Part shown: in pieces, positions 26,386 through 34,615 of the stretch
Position numbering within the stretch: position 1 is the first letter of the stretch
How the letters are laid out: each line of letters opens with the position of its first letter
Assembly: GCF_018070565.1 (NCBI RefSeq)
Contig: NZ_JAGPXL010000026.1
Coordinates: forward strand, 31,491 to 95,490
DNA from: Streptomyces sp. B93
GTDB lineage: Bacteria; Actinomycetota; Actinomycetes; Streptomycetales; Streptomycetaceae
Direction: 5' to 3'
Length of the DNA stretch: 64,000 nt
Position numbers and translations under genes: made by a program
Notes under the pieces: generated by a model
Database searches by the model: none
What the model was told of the DNA's origin: nothing
Seen by the model: the letters and a program-made list of their open reading frames with translations, nothing else

Positions 26386-26721
26386 AACGCGGACAGAACG
26401 CGGAAGAACCCGGAGCCTCCGTAAGAGGCCGGTCCGTCAGATCCCGGTGAGCCCCCGCACGCGACCCGCGTGCGGGGGCTCACTCCTGTGCGCCGTCGCA
26501 CGGTTACCCATCCGTAGAGTTTGCAGTGCGAATGGTTCCCCCCGGGGCGGGCGGAGTGGTGAAGGAGACGGGGGCGCGCGGTGGTTACCGTGTGCGCGTC
26601 CGGAAGTCGACCTTGTGTGCCCCCTGTGCCGTTCGGAAGAGTGGGCGACCGTCAACCAAGCCTTCCGGTCCATGACGGCCCCCACAGCCGTATGGGCCGA
26701 CCCCCCACAGGAGGACATGAG
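26386..26721. other. Intergenic region between the two protease genes
   Basis: 336 bases holding the terminator at 26447-26483 and then the presumed promoter/leader of the second protease gene. AGGAGG at 26709-26714 is its ribosome site. A 92-codon reading frame crosses this gap but begins inside the terminator stem and is not convincing. Confidence 0.55.
26447..26483 (+). terminator. Perfect 16-bp terminator stem
   Basis: GTGAGCCCCCGCACGC (26447-26462) and GCGTGCGGGGGCTCAC (26468-26483) form a perfect 16-bp stem with a five-base loop, downstream of sprB. Confidence 0.85.
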
Positions 26722-27804
26722 TTGAAGCACCGACGCATACCCAGGCGGCGGGCCGCCGCGGCAGGCGCGGGCATCGCCGCACTGGTCGCCGCGGGAGTCA
26801 CTTTCCAGAGTGCGAACGCCAGCGAGCCCACCAGGTCCACGGCACCCCACACCCTTTCGGTGCCCGCGGCGGGAAAGCTCGCCTCGACGCTCGGCGTGGA
26901 CCTCGGCGCCGGCGTGGCCGGCACGTACTACGACGCGAAGTCGCGGAACCTCGTGGTGAACGTCCTCGACGAGACCGCCGCCCGGATCGCCGAGGAGGCG
27001 GGCGCCCGGGCCCGGATCGTGGAGCACTCGCTCACCGAGCTGAAGAGCGCCCGGACCACCCTGAGCGAGGACGTGGCCGTCCCCGGCACGTCCTGGGTCA
27101 CCGACCCGCGGACCAACAAGGTCGTCGTCACCGCCGACCGCACCGTCTCCGCCGCCGAGTGGGCGAGACTCACCGAGGTCGTCGACGGGCTCGGCTCGGT
27201 GGCCGAACTCAAGCGCACCAAGGGGGAGTTCACTCCCTTCGTCGCGGGCGGCGACGCCATCACCGGCGGTGGCGGGCGCTGCTCGCTCGGCTTCAACGTG
27301 GTCAAGGGCGGCGAGCCGTACTTCCTGACCGCCGGGCACTGCACCGAGTCCGTCTCCACCTGGTCGGACTCCTCCGGCACGGTGATCGGCGAGAACGACA
27401 CCTCCAGCTTCCCCGGCGACGACTACGGTCTGGTCAAGTACACCGTCGGCGTCGACCACCCGAGCGAGGTCAACCTCTACGACGGCTCCACCCAGGCCAT
27501 CACCGGCGCCGCCGAGGCCACGGTGGGCATGCGGGTCGTCCGCAGCGGCTCCACCACCCAGGTGCACGACGGCACGGTCACCGGCCTGGACGCCACCGTG
27601 AACTACGGCAACGGCGACATCGTCAACGGCCTCATCCAGACCGACGTGTGCGCCGAACCGGGGGACAGCGGCGGCTCGCTGTTCTCCGGCAGCAGCGCCA
27701 TCGGCCTCACCTCCGGCGGCAGCGGTGACTGCACCTCCGGCGGTCAGACCTTCTTCCAGCCCGTGACGGAGGCGCTGTCGGCGACCGGGACGTCCATCGG
27801 CTGA
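26722..27804 (+). CDS. sprD: Streptogrisin D-like secreted serine protease (S1E)
   Basis: 360 residues. The Arg-rich signal peptide (KHRRIPRRRAAAAGAG) leads to a longer pro-region (about 35-180) than in its neighbour, then a mature domain starting near GGDAITGGGGRCSLGFNV. The triad is His (TAGHC), Asp (DDYGLV) and Ser (GDSGGS). VVKGGEPYFLTAGHCTES and the SEVNLYDGSTQAIT segment match SGPD. The start is a TTG at 26722: AGGAGG lies seven bases upstream, while the ATG at 26717 reads into a stop after two codons. It is convergent with the membrane protein at 27866. Confidence 0.9.
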   Translation: MKHRRIPRRRAAAAGAGIAALVAAGVTFQSANASEPTRSTAPHTLSVPAAGKLASTLGVDLGAGVAGTYYDAKSRNLVVNVLDETAARIAEEAGARARIVEHSLTELKSARTTLSEDVAVPGTSWVTDPRTNKVVVTADRTVSAAEWARLTEVVDGLGSVAELKRTKGEFTPFVAGGDAITGGGGRCSLGFNVVKGGEPYFLTAGHCTESVSTWSDSSGTVIGENDTSSFPGDDYGLVKYTVGVDHPSEVNLYDGSTQAITGAAEATVGMRVVRSGSTTQVHDGTVTGLDATVNYGNGDIVNGLIQTDVCAEPGDSGGSLFSGSSAIGLTSGGSGDCTSGGQTFFQPVTEALSATGTSIG

Positions 27805-27821
27805 CCAGCCCGGAGCCTGCC

Positions 27822-27855
27822 GAGGTCCCGCCCCGCGCGCGAGGGGCGGGACCTC
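27822..27855. terminator. Bidirectional stem-loop terminator
   Basis: GAGGTCCCGCCCC (27822-27834) pairs with GGGGCGGGACCTC (27843-27855), 13-bp arms, between the convergent sprD and membrane-protein genes. Confidence 0.8.
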
Positions 27856-27865
27856 CGCCGTCCCG

Positions 27866-28837
27866 TCAGGGGGCCCGCGCGGGCAGCTCCGCCGCCGCCC
27901 GTCTGAGCCGCAGCGCCGCCGCCAGCATGGTGACCACCACGCCCCCGACCGCCCAGGCCCACAGCACCAGCAGTGGGGCGGTGGTGTCGTTGCCCTCGAA
28001 GTAGGCGATGGAGCGGGCCGTCCAGGTGCCCGCGCCCGGGGGCAGCGCCGGGCCGATCGCCTGCCAGAACGGCGGCAGCATCGGCAGCGGGAAGGCGCCG
28101 CCCGCGCTCGGGTTGCCCGCGATCACCACGAGCAGGATGGCGAGCCCGATGCCGACGATCCCGAAGAGGCCCTGGAGGGCGAGGGTGGCGGCGCCCACCG
28201 CGAAGGTGAGCAGGGCACCGAGCCCCCAGAGGTCGACCACGCTCCCGGGCAGCGCGTCCAGGACCGGCCCGACGATCACCGCGCCGCCGAGGCCGCCGAC
28301 GATCGCCACCAGGGCCATCACCAGCAGCCGGACCGCGGCCCGGCGCGGGTTGGCGGGCCGGGCGCCGGCGCTGATCGCGAGCACCGAGGCGCACAGGTAG
28401 CCGCCGACGCACCACCCCACGACCAGGTAGAAGGACGACAGCCCGTCGAAGTCCCGGTCCGAGGCGGGGGCGACGTCGACGGTCCGCACGGTCCGTCCCT
28501 CGGCCCGCTCCAGGCCGGTGACCAGGCCCTCCAGGGTGGTGGCCAGGGCGCTGCCGCCGCCGGAGGCGACCAGGAGGGTGTCCCGGGTGCCGCCCGGGTC
28601 CACGATCAGCGCGCCGTCGGTCTCCCGGTCCAGGATCTGCCGCCGGGCGGTCGCCTCGTCGGTGACCGTGCGCGGGTCCAGCGGGTCGCCGGGAAGCCGC
28701 TCCAGCCGGGTCACCGTCCGCTCGGCGGCGGCCTGGGGCGCCACCACCCCGAAGGGCACGTCCCGGGGTCTCGGATCGTGCAGCGCTCCCACGTACGAGG
28801 CGATGAACAGCAGCTGGAGCGCGATCACACCGATCAC
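27866..28837 (-). CDS. ABC-2/DUF3533-like membrane protein, N-terminus displaced by a frameshift
   Basis: As it stands, 323 residues from a GTG at 28837. One hydrophobic helix starts at once (IGVIALQLLFIASYVGAL); an extracytoplasmic domain (about 20-165) and five further helices follow, the topology of ABC-2/DUF3533-type membrane proteins of unknown substrate. The natural N-tail (MTQSPFLREVKDAVT) lies in another frame from ATG 28901; the switch falls at a run of seven G at 28852-28858. Removing one base, or adding two, joins the frames into TPRATLLVIG. It may be a sequencing error, a mutation or a phase-variable tract. Confidence 0.65.
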   Translation of the reverse strand: MIGVIALQLLFIASYVGALHDPRPRDVPFGVVAPQAAAERTVTRLERLPGDPLDPRTVTDEATARRQILDRETDGALIVDPGGTRDTLLVASGGGSALATTLEGLVTGLERAEGRTVRTVDVAPASDRDFDGLSSFYLVVGWCVGGYLCASVLAISAGARPANPRRAAVRLLVMALVAIVGGLGGAVIVGPVLDALPGSVVDLWGLGALLTFAVGAATLALQGLFGIVGIGLAILLVVIAGNPSAGGAFPLPMLPPFWQAIGPALPPGAGTWTARSIAYFEGNDTTAPLLVLWAWAVGGVVVTMLAAALRLRRAAAELPARAP

Positions 28838-28901
28838 CAGCAGGGTGGCCCGGGGGGGTGACGGCGTCCTTCACCTCGCGGAGGAACGGGCTCTGTGTCA
28901 T
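28838..28901 (-). other. Displaced 5' coding part of the ABC-2/DUF3533-like gene
   Basis: Starting at ATG 28901 the sequence reads MTQSPFLREVKDAVTPP, a typical cytoplasmic N-tail for the gene at 27866-28837, and loses the frame at the seven-G run. See that entry. Confidence 0.6.
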
Positions 28902-28958
28902 GTCCCCACAGTCCTGGGCGGGGGGCGTTTGCGCAGGTGGGAGGCGGCCGAACGGTTG

Positions 28959-28974
28959 TCGTACGGATGTTCGA
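28959..28974. promoter_or_regulatory. LexA (SOS) box 1
   Basis: TCGTAC-GGAT-GTTCGA, one mismatch from the actinobacterial LexA consensus TCGAAC(N4)GTTCGA. It lies 71 bases before the dnaE2 start and shares its GGAT centre with box 2. Confidence 0.6.
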
Positions 28975-29004
28975 GTTTTGGTCTATGGTGGGGGTGAGCA
29001 GGTT

Positions 29005-29020
29005 GGGAACGGATGTTCGA
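29005..29020. promoter_or_regulatory. LexA (SOS) box 2
   Basis: GGGAAC-GGAT-GTTCGA, with perfect inner GAAC(N4)GTTC and two mismatches at the outer left edge. It is 25 bases before the dnaE2 ATG, where a bound repressor would block transcription. Confidence 0.65.
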
Positions 29021-29045
29021 TAGTGGTCGACGGTAGGAGGTGCGG

Positions 29046-32000
29046 ATGCCGGGCTTCACGCATCTGCACACCGTCTCCGGGTTCTCCCTGCGCCATGGAG
29101 CCTCGCACCCGGAACGGCTGGCGGAGCGTGCCGGGGAGCGGGGCATGGACGCCCTCGCCCTCACCGACCGGGACACCGTCGCGGGCGCCGTCCGGTTCGC
29201 CAAGGCCTGCGCCAGGGCGGGCGTCCGTCCGCTGTTCGGGGCGGAGCTGGCGGTGACCGCCCCCGAGCCGGACGGCACCCGGCCCGAGCGGCGCCGCCGG
29301 ACCCCCGTGCGCGGCGGTGCCTTCATCGACGAGTCGACACCCCGGGTGACCTTCCTCGCCCGCGACGGCGCCCGCGGCTGGGCCGACCTGTGCCGCCTGG
29401 TCACCGCCGCCCACCGCGCCCCCGACCTGCCCCTGCTGACCTGGCCCGACAACCACGCCGACGGCCTGACCGTGCTGCTCGGCCCCGACTCCGACGTGGG
29501 CCGCGCCCTCGCCGCGGGCCGCCCCGACCGCGCGGCCCGGCTGCTGGCGCCCTGGCGGGAGGTGTACGGCGACGCCCTGCGCCTGGAGGCCGTCTGGCAC
29601 GGCCGCACCGGCACCGGACCCGGCTCGCTGCGGCTGGCCGCCCGTACCGTCGGCTTCGCCGCCGAGCAGGGCGTCCGGCCGGTGCTCAGCAACGCCGTCC
29701 GCTACGCCGACCCCGGCATGGGCCCGGTCGCCGACGTGCTGGACGCCGCCCGGCGCCTCGTCCCCGTCGACCCGGCCAAGGGGCTCGACTCCGGCGAGGC
29801 GTGGCTCAAGGACGCCGGGGCCATGCTGGGCGCCGCCGAGCGGATCGTGGAGGCGGCGGGCTTTGGGCGCGAGGCCGCGCACCGGCTGCTGGAGCAGACC
29901 CGGGCGACCGCCGCCGAGTGCCTGGTCGACCCCGAGGACGACCTCGGCATCGGCACCGTCCACTTCCCCGAGCCGCACCTGGTCGGCGCCGGGCGCCGCA
30001 CCGCCCAGCGGGTGCTCGCCTCCCGCGCCGCGGCGGGCATGCTGCGGCTCGGCTACACCGGCCGCCGCGCCTACTGGGAGCGGATGCACCAGGAGCTGGA
30101 CATCATCGCCCACCACGGCTTCGCCTCCTACTTCCTGACGGTCGCCCAGGTCGTCGACGACGTACGGGAGATGGGCGTCCGGGTCGCCGCGCGCGGCTCC
30201 GGCGCGGGCTCCCTCGTCAACCACCTGCTCGGCATCGCGCACGCCGACCCGGTCGAGCACGGGCTGCTGATGGAGCGGTTCCTGTCCAAGCGCCGGATGG
30301 TGCTGCCGGACATCGACGTCGACGTGGAGTCCGCGCGCCGTCTGGAGGTCTACCGGGCGATCATCGGCCGGTTCGGCGCCGAGCGGGTGGCGACGGTCGC
30401 GATGCCGGAGACGTACCGGGTACGGCACGCCATCCGGGACGTCGGCGCCGCCCTGTCGATGGACCCGGCCGACATCGACCGGATCGCCAAGTCCTTCCCG
30501 CACATCCGCGCCCGCGACGCCCGCGCGGCCCTCGACGAACTGCCCGAGCTGCGCGAACTGGCCGGGGAGCGGGAGCGCTACGGCAGGCTCTGGGAGCTGG
30601 TCGAGGCGCTGGACGCGCTCCCGCGCGGGGTCGCGATGCACCCGTGCGGGGTGCTGCTCTCCGACGCCTCGCTGCACGCGCGTACGCCGGTGATGCCGAC
30701 CAGCGGCGAGGGGTTCCCGATGGCGCAGTTCGACAAGGACGACGTGGAGGACCTGGGGCTGCTCAAGCTGGACGTGCTCGGGGTGCGGATGCAGTCGGCG
30801 ATGGCGCACGCGGTCGCCGAGGTGGAGCGGGCCGCGGGGGAGCGGATCGACCTGGACGCGGTGCCGGACGGCGACCCGGCGACGTACCGGCTGATCCGGT
30901 CCGCGGAGACGCTGGGCTGCTTCCAGATCGAGTCGCCGGGGCAGCGGGACCTGGTCGGGCGGCTCCAGCCCGCGACCTTCCACGACCTGGTGGTGGACAT
31001 CTCGCTGTTCCGGCCCGGCCCGGTCGCCGCCGACATGGTGCGGCCGTTCATCGAGGCCCGGCACGGCCGGGCGCCGGTGCGCTACCCGCACCCGGACCTG
31101 GAGGGGCCGCTGAGGGAGACGTACGGCGTCGTCGTCTTCCACGAGCAGATCATCCACATCGTCGACATCATGACCGGCTGCGGGCGCGACGAGGCCGACC
31201 GGGTGCGGCGCGGGCTGTCCGACCCGGAGTCGCAGGGGCGCCTCCGGGTCTGGTTCGCGCAGCACGCGGCGGCGAAGGGCTATGACGCGGAAACGATTCA
31301 GCGGACCTGGGAGATCGTCGAGGCGTTCGGTTCCTACGGCTTCTGCAAGGCGCACGCGGTCGCGTTCGCCGTGCCGACGTACCAGTCCGCGTGGCTGAAG
31401 GCCCATCACCCGGCCGCCTTCTACGCCGGGTTGCTCACGCACGACCCCGGGATGTACCCGAAGCGGCTGCTGCTGGCGGACGCGCGGCGGCAGGGGGTGC
31501 CCGTGCTGCCGCTGGACGTGAACAGGTCGGGGGTCGCACATCGTATCGAACTGGTGTCCGGTAAGTGGGGGCTGCGGTTGGCCCTCTCCGATGTGCACGG
31601 CATCAGCGAGGCCGAGGCGGCGCGGATCGCCGACGCACAGCCGTACGCCTCCCTGCTCGACTTCTGGGAACGGGCCCGGCCCAGCCGCCCCGTCGCCCAG
31701 CGGCTGGCACAGGTCGGCGCGCTGGACGAGTTCGGTGCCAACCGCCGCGACCTCCAGCTGCACCTGACCGAACTGCACCGCGGCGCCCGCGGCGGACGCG
31801 GCGACCAGCTCCCGCTGTCCGGAGGCCGCCGTACCGCCTCCGCCGGGCTGCCCGACCTGTCCGAGGCGGAGAAGCTCAGCGCCGAACTGGGCGTGCTGTC
31901 GATGGACGCCTCCCGCAACCTGATGGACGACCACCGGGCCTTCCTCGACGAGCTGGGCGTCGTCTCCGCCCGGCGGCTGCGCGAGGCGCGGCACGGGGAG

Positions 32001-32543
32001 ACCGTGCTGGTCGCGGGCGCCAAGGCGGCCACCCAGACGCCGCCCGTCCGGTCCGGCAAGCGGGTCATCTTCTCCACCCTGGACGACGGCACCGGCCTGG
32101 TCGACCTCGCCTTCTTCGACGACTCCCACGACGCCTGCGCGCACACCGTCTTCCACTCCTGGCTGCTGCTGGTGCGCGGGGTCGTGCAGCGCCGCGGCCC
32201 GCGCAGCCTCAGCGTGGTGGGCGCGGCGGCGTGGAACCTCGCCGAACTGCTGGAGGTGCGGCGGGAGGAAGGGCTGGAGGGGGTCGCCGCGCGGCTGGCC
32301 GAGGGCCCCGGGCCCGGCGCCCCGCCCGACGACGACGGCGAAGGGCCCGCGCGGCGGCGCCTCGCCGGGTCCGAGGGGGCGCCCGCACCGGCGGGCTCGG
32401 CCGCCCAGGACGCGATGGAACAGCGGCGCATCCGCATGTCCACGGGGTACGAGATGCACCCCTGGGCGGATCTGCGTCCCGCGGGTGAAGGACCCGCGGT
32501 CGGAAGGAAGTTGTGGCACCAGAGCCCGGGGAGTGCGGGATGA
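29046..32543 (+). CDS. dnaE2: Error-prone DNA polymerase III alpha subunit DnaE2
   Basis: 1165 residues, a translesion C-family polymerase. A PHP domain occupies about 1-220 (FTHLHTVSGFSLRHG, ALTDRDTVAG). The polymerase core has the catalytic acid motif PDIDVDVE at about 420-427 and GLLKLDVLG near 570, followed by helix-hairpin-helix and a C-terminal OB-fold (FSTLDDGTGLVDLAFFDD). It lacks the beta-binding tail length of replicative DnaE1. AGGAGG at 29035-29040 sets the ATG at 29046. Two LexA-like boxes lie upstream. The stop overlaps the next gene (ATGA), coupling it to an ImuB-like protein, the mutasome arrangement. Confidence 0.94.
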   Translation: MPGFTHLHTVSGFSLRHGASHPERLAERAGERGMDALALTDRDTVAGAVRFAKACARAGVRPLFGAELAVTAPEPDGTRPERRRRTPVRGGAFIDESTPRVTFLARDGARGWADLCRLVTAAHRAPDLPLLTWPDNHADGLTVLLGPDSDVGRALAAGRPDRAARLLAPWREVYGDALRLEAVWHGRTGTGPGSLRLAARTVGFAAEQGVRPVLSNAVRYADPGMGPVADVLDAARRLVPVDPAKGLDSGEAWLKDAGAMLGAAERIVEAAGFGREAAHRLLEQTRATAAECLVDPEDDLGIGTVHFPEPHLVGAGRRTAQRVLASRAAAGMLRLGYTGRRAYWERMHQELDIIAHHGFASYFLTVAQVVDDVREMGVRVAARGSGAGSLVNHLLGIAHADPVEHGLLMERFLSKRRMVLPDIDVDVESARRLEVYRAIIGRFGAERVATVAMPETYRVRHAIRDVGAALSMDPADIDRIAKSFPHIRARDARAALDELPELRELAGERERYGRLWELVEALDALPRGVAMHPCGVLLSDASLHARTPVMPTSGEGFPMAQFDKDDVEDLGLLKLDVLGVRMQSAMAHAVAEVERAAGERIDLDAVPDGDPATYRLIRSAETLGCFQIESPGQRDLVGRLQPATFHDLVVDISLFRPGPVAADMVRPFIEARHGRAPVRYPHPDLEGPLRETYGVVVFHEQIIHIVDIMTGCGRDEADRVRRGLSDPESQGRLRVWFAQHAAAKGYDAETIQRTWEIVEAFGSYGFCKAHAVAFAVPTYQSAWLKAHHPAAFYAGLLTHDPGMYPKRLLLADARRQGVPVLPLDVNRSGVAHRIELVSGKWGLRLALSDVHGISEAEAARIADAQPYASLLDFWERARPSRPVAQRLAQVGALDEFGANRRDLQLHLTELHRGARGGRGDQLPLSGGRRTASAGLPDLSEAEKLSAELGVLSMDASRNLMDDHRAFLDELGVVSARRLREARHGETVLVAGAKAATQTPPVRSGKRVIFSTLDDGTGLVDLAFFDDSHDACAHTVFHSWLLLVRGVVQRRGPRSLSVVGAAAWNLAELLEVRREEGLEGVAARLAEGPGPGAPPDDDGEGPARRRLAGSEGAPAPAGSAAQDAMEQRRIRMSTGYEMHPWADLRPAGEGPAVGRKLWHQSPGSAG

Positions 32544-33502
32544 CGATCCTCTGCGTACGTTTCCAGCTGCCGCCGATGTACGAGGCGGCCCTGCCCGGGC
32601 TGCTCGGGCTGCTGGAGGAGTTCACGCCCGTCGTCGAGGCGCTGCCACCGGACGGGGCGCTGGCCGATCTGCGGGGCGCCGAACGGTACTTCGGGCGTAC
32701 GGCGGTGGAGCTGGCCGCCGTGATCCGGGTCCGCGCGCTCGCCCTGCACGGCGTGGACTGCGCGATCGGCGCCGGACCCGGACCGATGCTCGCCCGGATG
32801 GCGCTGCGCGACGCCCGCCCCGGCGTCACCCGGGTGCTCCCCGCGGGCCCGGACGGCATCGCCGGCCTGCCCGTCACCGCGCTCCCCGGCGTCGGCACCG
32901 CGACCGCCCGCACCCTGTGCGAATACGGCCTCGACACCCTCGGCCGGGTCGCCGCCGCGCCGCTGTCCACGCTCCAGCGGCTGGTCGGCGCGCGGGCGGG
33001 CCGCGAACTGCACGAGAAGGCCAACGGCGTCGACCGCGGCCGCGTGGTGCCCAACGGCGTCTCACGGTCCCTGGCCGAGGAGCGCCGCTTCGACCGCGAC
33101 GAGCTGAACCCCGAGCACCACCGCCGCGCGCTGGTCTGCGCCGCCGAGGAACTGGGCGTCCGGCTGCGCGCCGTCGAGAAGGTCTGCCGCACCCTCACCC
33201 TGACCGTGCGCTACGCCGACCGGTCCGCGACCACCCGCTCCCGCACCCTCCCCGAGCCGACCGCGCACTCGCCCGCCCTGACGAGGACCGCCTACGACCT
33301 GTACGACGCGCTCGCCCTCCAACGCGCCCGCGTCCGCGCGATCACCCTGCGCGCCGAGGGCCTGAGCCCCGCCGAACAGGCCTCCCACCAGCTCACCTTC
33401 GACCCCGTGGACGAGCGGGTCCGCCGTATCGAGGAGGTGGCCGACCGCGCGCGGGCGAAGTTCGGGCCGCGGGCGGTGATGCCGGGGAGGCTGGCGGCGT
33501 AA
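32540..33502 (+). CDS. ImuB-like, catalytically degenerate Y-family polymerase
   Basis: 320 residues. The fold follows Y-family polymerases: a palm region with IGAGPGPMLARMALR, then a helix-hairpin-helix thumb (VTALPGVGTATARTLCEYGLDTLG) and a little-finger domain (RTLTLTVRYAD). The expected catalytic acids are missing: the N-terminal DxDxF-type motif reads CVRFQLPP, and the SxDEA motif reads PPDGALADL. This loss is the mark of ImuB, a non-catalytic adaptor that links DnaE2 to the beta clamp. The ATG at 32540 overlaps the dnaE2 stop; a GTG at 32513 is an alternative. No imuA gene is in this cassette. Confidence 0.8.
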   Translation: MTILCVRFQLPPMYEAALPGLLGLLEEFTPVVEALPPDGALADLRGAERYFGRTAVELAAVIRVRALALHGVDCAIGAGPGPMLARMALRDARPGVTRVLPAGPDGIAGLPVTALPGVGTATARTLCEYGLDTLGRVAAAPLSTLQRLVGARAGRELHEKANGVDRGRVVPNGVSRSLAEERRFDRDELNPEHHRRALVCAAEELGVRLRAVEKVCRTLTLTVRYADRSATTRSRTLPEPTAHSPALTRTAYDLYDALALQRARVRAITLRAEGLSPAEQASHQLTFDPVDERVRRIEEVADRARAKFGPRAVMPGRLAA

Positions 33503-33617
33503 CGGGTCAGGGGGTGCGTGATGTGCGGAAATGCCGCTTAGCGGTGAAAGTTTTTACTGGCGCGTAGCTTCTCAACTTTGGCTACCCGACCGTAACTTGA
33601 CAAGTGAACGGCATCCC

Positions 33618-33631
33618 GTGATCCGGATCAC
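33618..33631. promoter_or_regulatory. CRP-like palindrome upstream of the lipase gene
   Basis: GTGATCCGGATCAC is a perfect 14-base palindrome flanked by C and A, giving GTGA-N6-TCAC as in Crp-family sites. It is 48 bases before the lipase start; a TTGACA hexamer lies at 33597-33602. Confidence 0.4.
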
Positions 33632-33679
33632 AGGGCGTAAGGCAGTCCCCACTCCCTTGAGCCGCAAGGAGATCACTCG

Positions 33680-34543
33680 ATGCTGCCCTGGAAACGCGCG
33701 CTCAGATCCGTCGCCGCACTGCTGCTGACCGCCACGGTCGCCACCCTCCCCGCCGCCACCTCCGCACACGCGGCGGACGCCCCGTCGAGCGGCTGGAACA
33801 ACTACTCCTGCAAGCCCTCCGCCGCCCACCCCCGCCCCGTCGTCCTCGTCCACGGCACCCTCGGCAACTCCGTCGACAACTGGCTGGGCCTCGCGCCCTA
33901 TCTGACCAAGCGCGGCTACTGCGTCTTCTCGCTCGACTACGGACAACTCCCCGGCGTGCCGTTCTTCCACGGCCTCGGACCCATCGACAAGTCGGCCGAG
34001 CAGCTCGACGCCTTCGTCGACAAGGTGCTCGCCGCGACCGGCGCCGCCGAGGCCGACCTCGTCGGTCACTCCCAGGGCGGCATGATGCCGCGCCACTACC
34101 TCAAGTTCCTCGGCGGTGCCGACGAGGTCAACGCCCTGATCGGCATCGCCCCCAGCAACCACGGCGCGACCCTGAGCGGCCTGACCGGCCTGCTGCCGTA
34201 CTTCCCCGGCGCCGAGGACCTGCTCTCCGCGGCCACCCCGGCCCTGGCCGACCAGATCCCCGGCTCCGCCTTCCTCACCAAGCTCAACGAGGGTGGCGAC
34301 ACCGTGCCCGGCGTCCGCTACACGGTCATCGCCACCCGGTACGACCAGGTGGTCACCCCGTACCGCAGCCAGTACCTGGACGGGCCCGGTGTCCGCAACG
34401 TCCTGCTCCAGGACCTGTGCCCGGTCGACCTCTCCGAGCACCTGGCGATCGGGCTGCTGGACCGGATCGCCTTCCACGAGGTGGCCAACGCCCTGGACCC
34501 GGCGCACGCCAGGCCCACCACCTGCGCGTCCGTGTTCAGCTGA
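33680..34543 (+). CDS. Secreted alpha/beta-hydrolase lipase (Streptomyces lipase class 2-like)
   Basis: 287 residues. The signal peptide covers about 1-34 (ends AHAAD). The alpha/beta-hydrolase body has the oxyanion element VLVHGTLGNS and the nucleophile elbow GHSQGG; an Asp in RYDQVVTP and a His in DLSEHLAIG are good candidates for the rest of the triad. Two or three cysteine pairs probably form disulfides outside the cell. It belongs with the secreted triacylglycerol lipases/esterases of Streptomyces. The ATG at 33680 follows AAGGAG. A terminator separates it from the convergent LPMO gene. Confidence 0.88.
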   Translation: MLPWKRALRSVAALLLTATVATLPAATSAHAADAPSSGWNNYSCKPSAAHPRPVVLVHGTLGNSVDNWLGLAPYLTKRGYCVFSLDYGQLPGVPFFHGLGPIDKSAEQLDAFVDKVLAATGAAEADLVGHSQGGMMPRHYLKFLGGADEVNALIGIAPSNHGATLSGLTGLLPYFPGAEDLLSAATPALADQIPGSAFLTKLNEGGDTVPGVRYTVIATRYDQVVTPYRSQYLDGPGVRNVLLQDLCPVDLSEHLAIGLLDRIAFHEVANALDPAHARPTTCASVFS

Positions 34544-34563
34544 CCGGCACCGGGCATGCCGCC

Positions 34564-34598
34564 GGGGTCCGACCGGCCTGAGCCGCCGGTCGGACCCC
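34564..34598. terminator. Bidirectional stem-loop terminator
   Basis: GGGGTCCGACCGGC (34564-34577) pairs perfectly with GCCGGTCGGACCCC (34585-34598), 14-bp arms, between the convergent lipase and LPMO genes. Confidence 0.85.
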
Positions 34599-34615
34599 GC
34601 GCGGAGCCTCCTGGG

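Noticed and set aside
26447..26725. 92-codon plus-strand frame between the two proteases
   Set aside because: Begins inside the terminator stem and ends over the sprD ribosome site; no recognisable features.
28983..32519. 1178-codon minus-strand open frame opposite dnaE2
   Set aside because: An artefact of GC-rich third positions; dnaE2 on the plus strand has clear polymerase motifs, ribosome site and operators.
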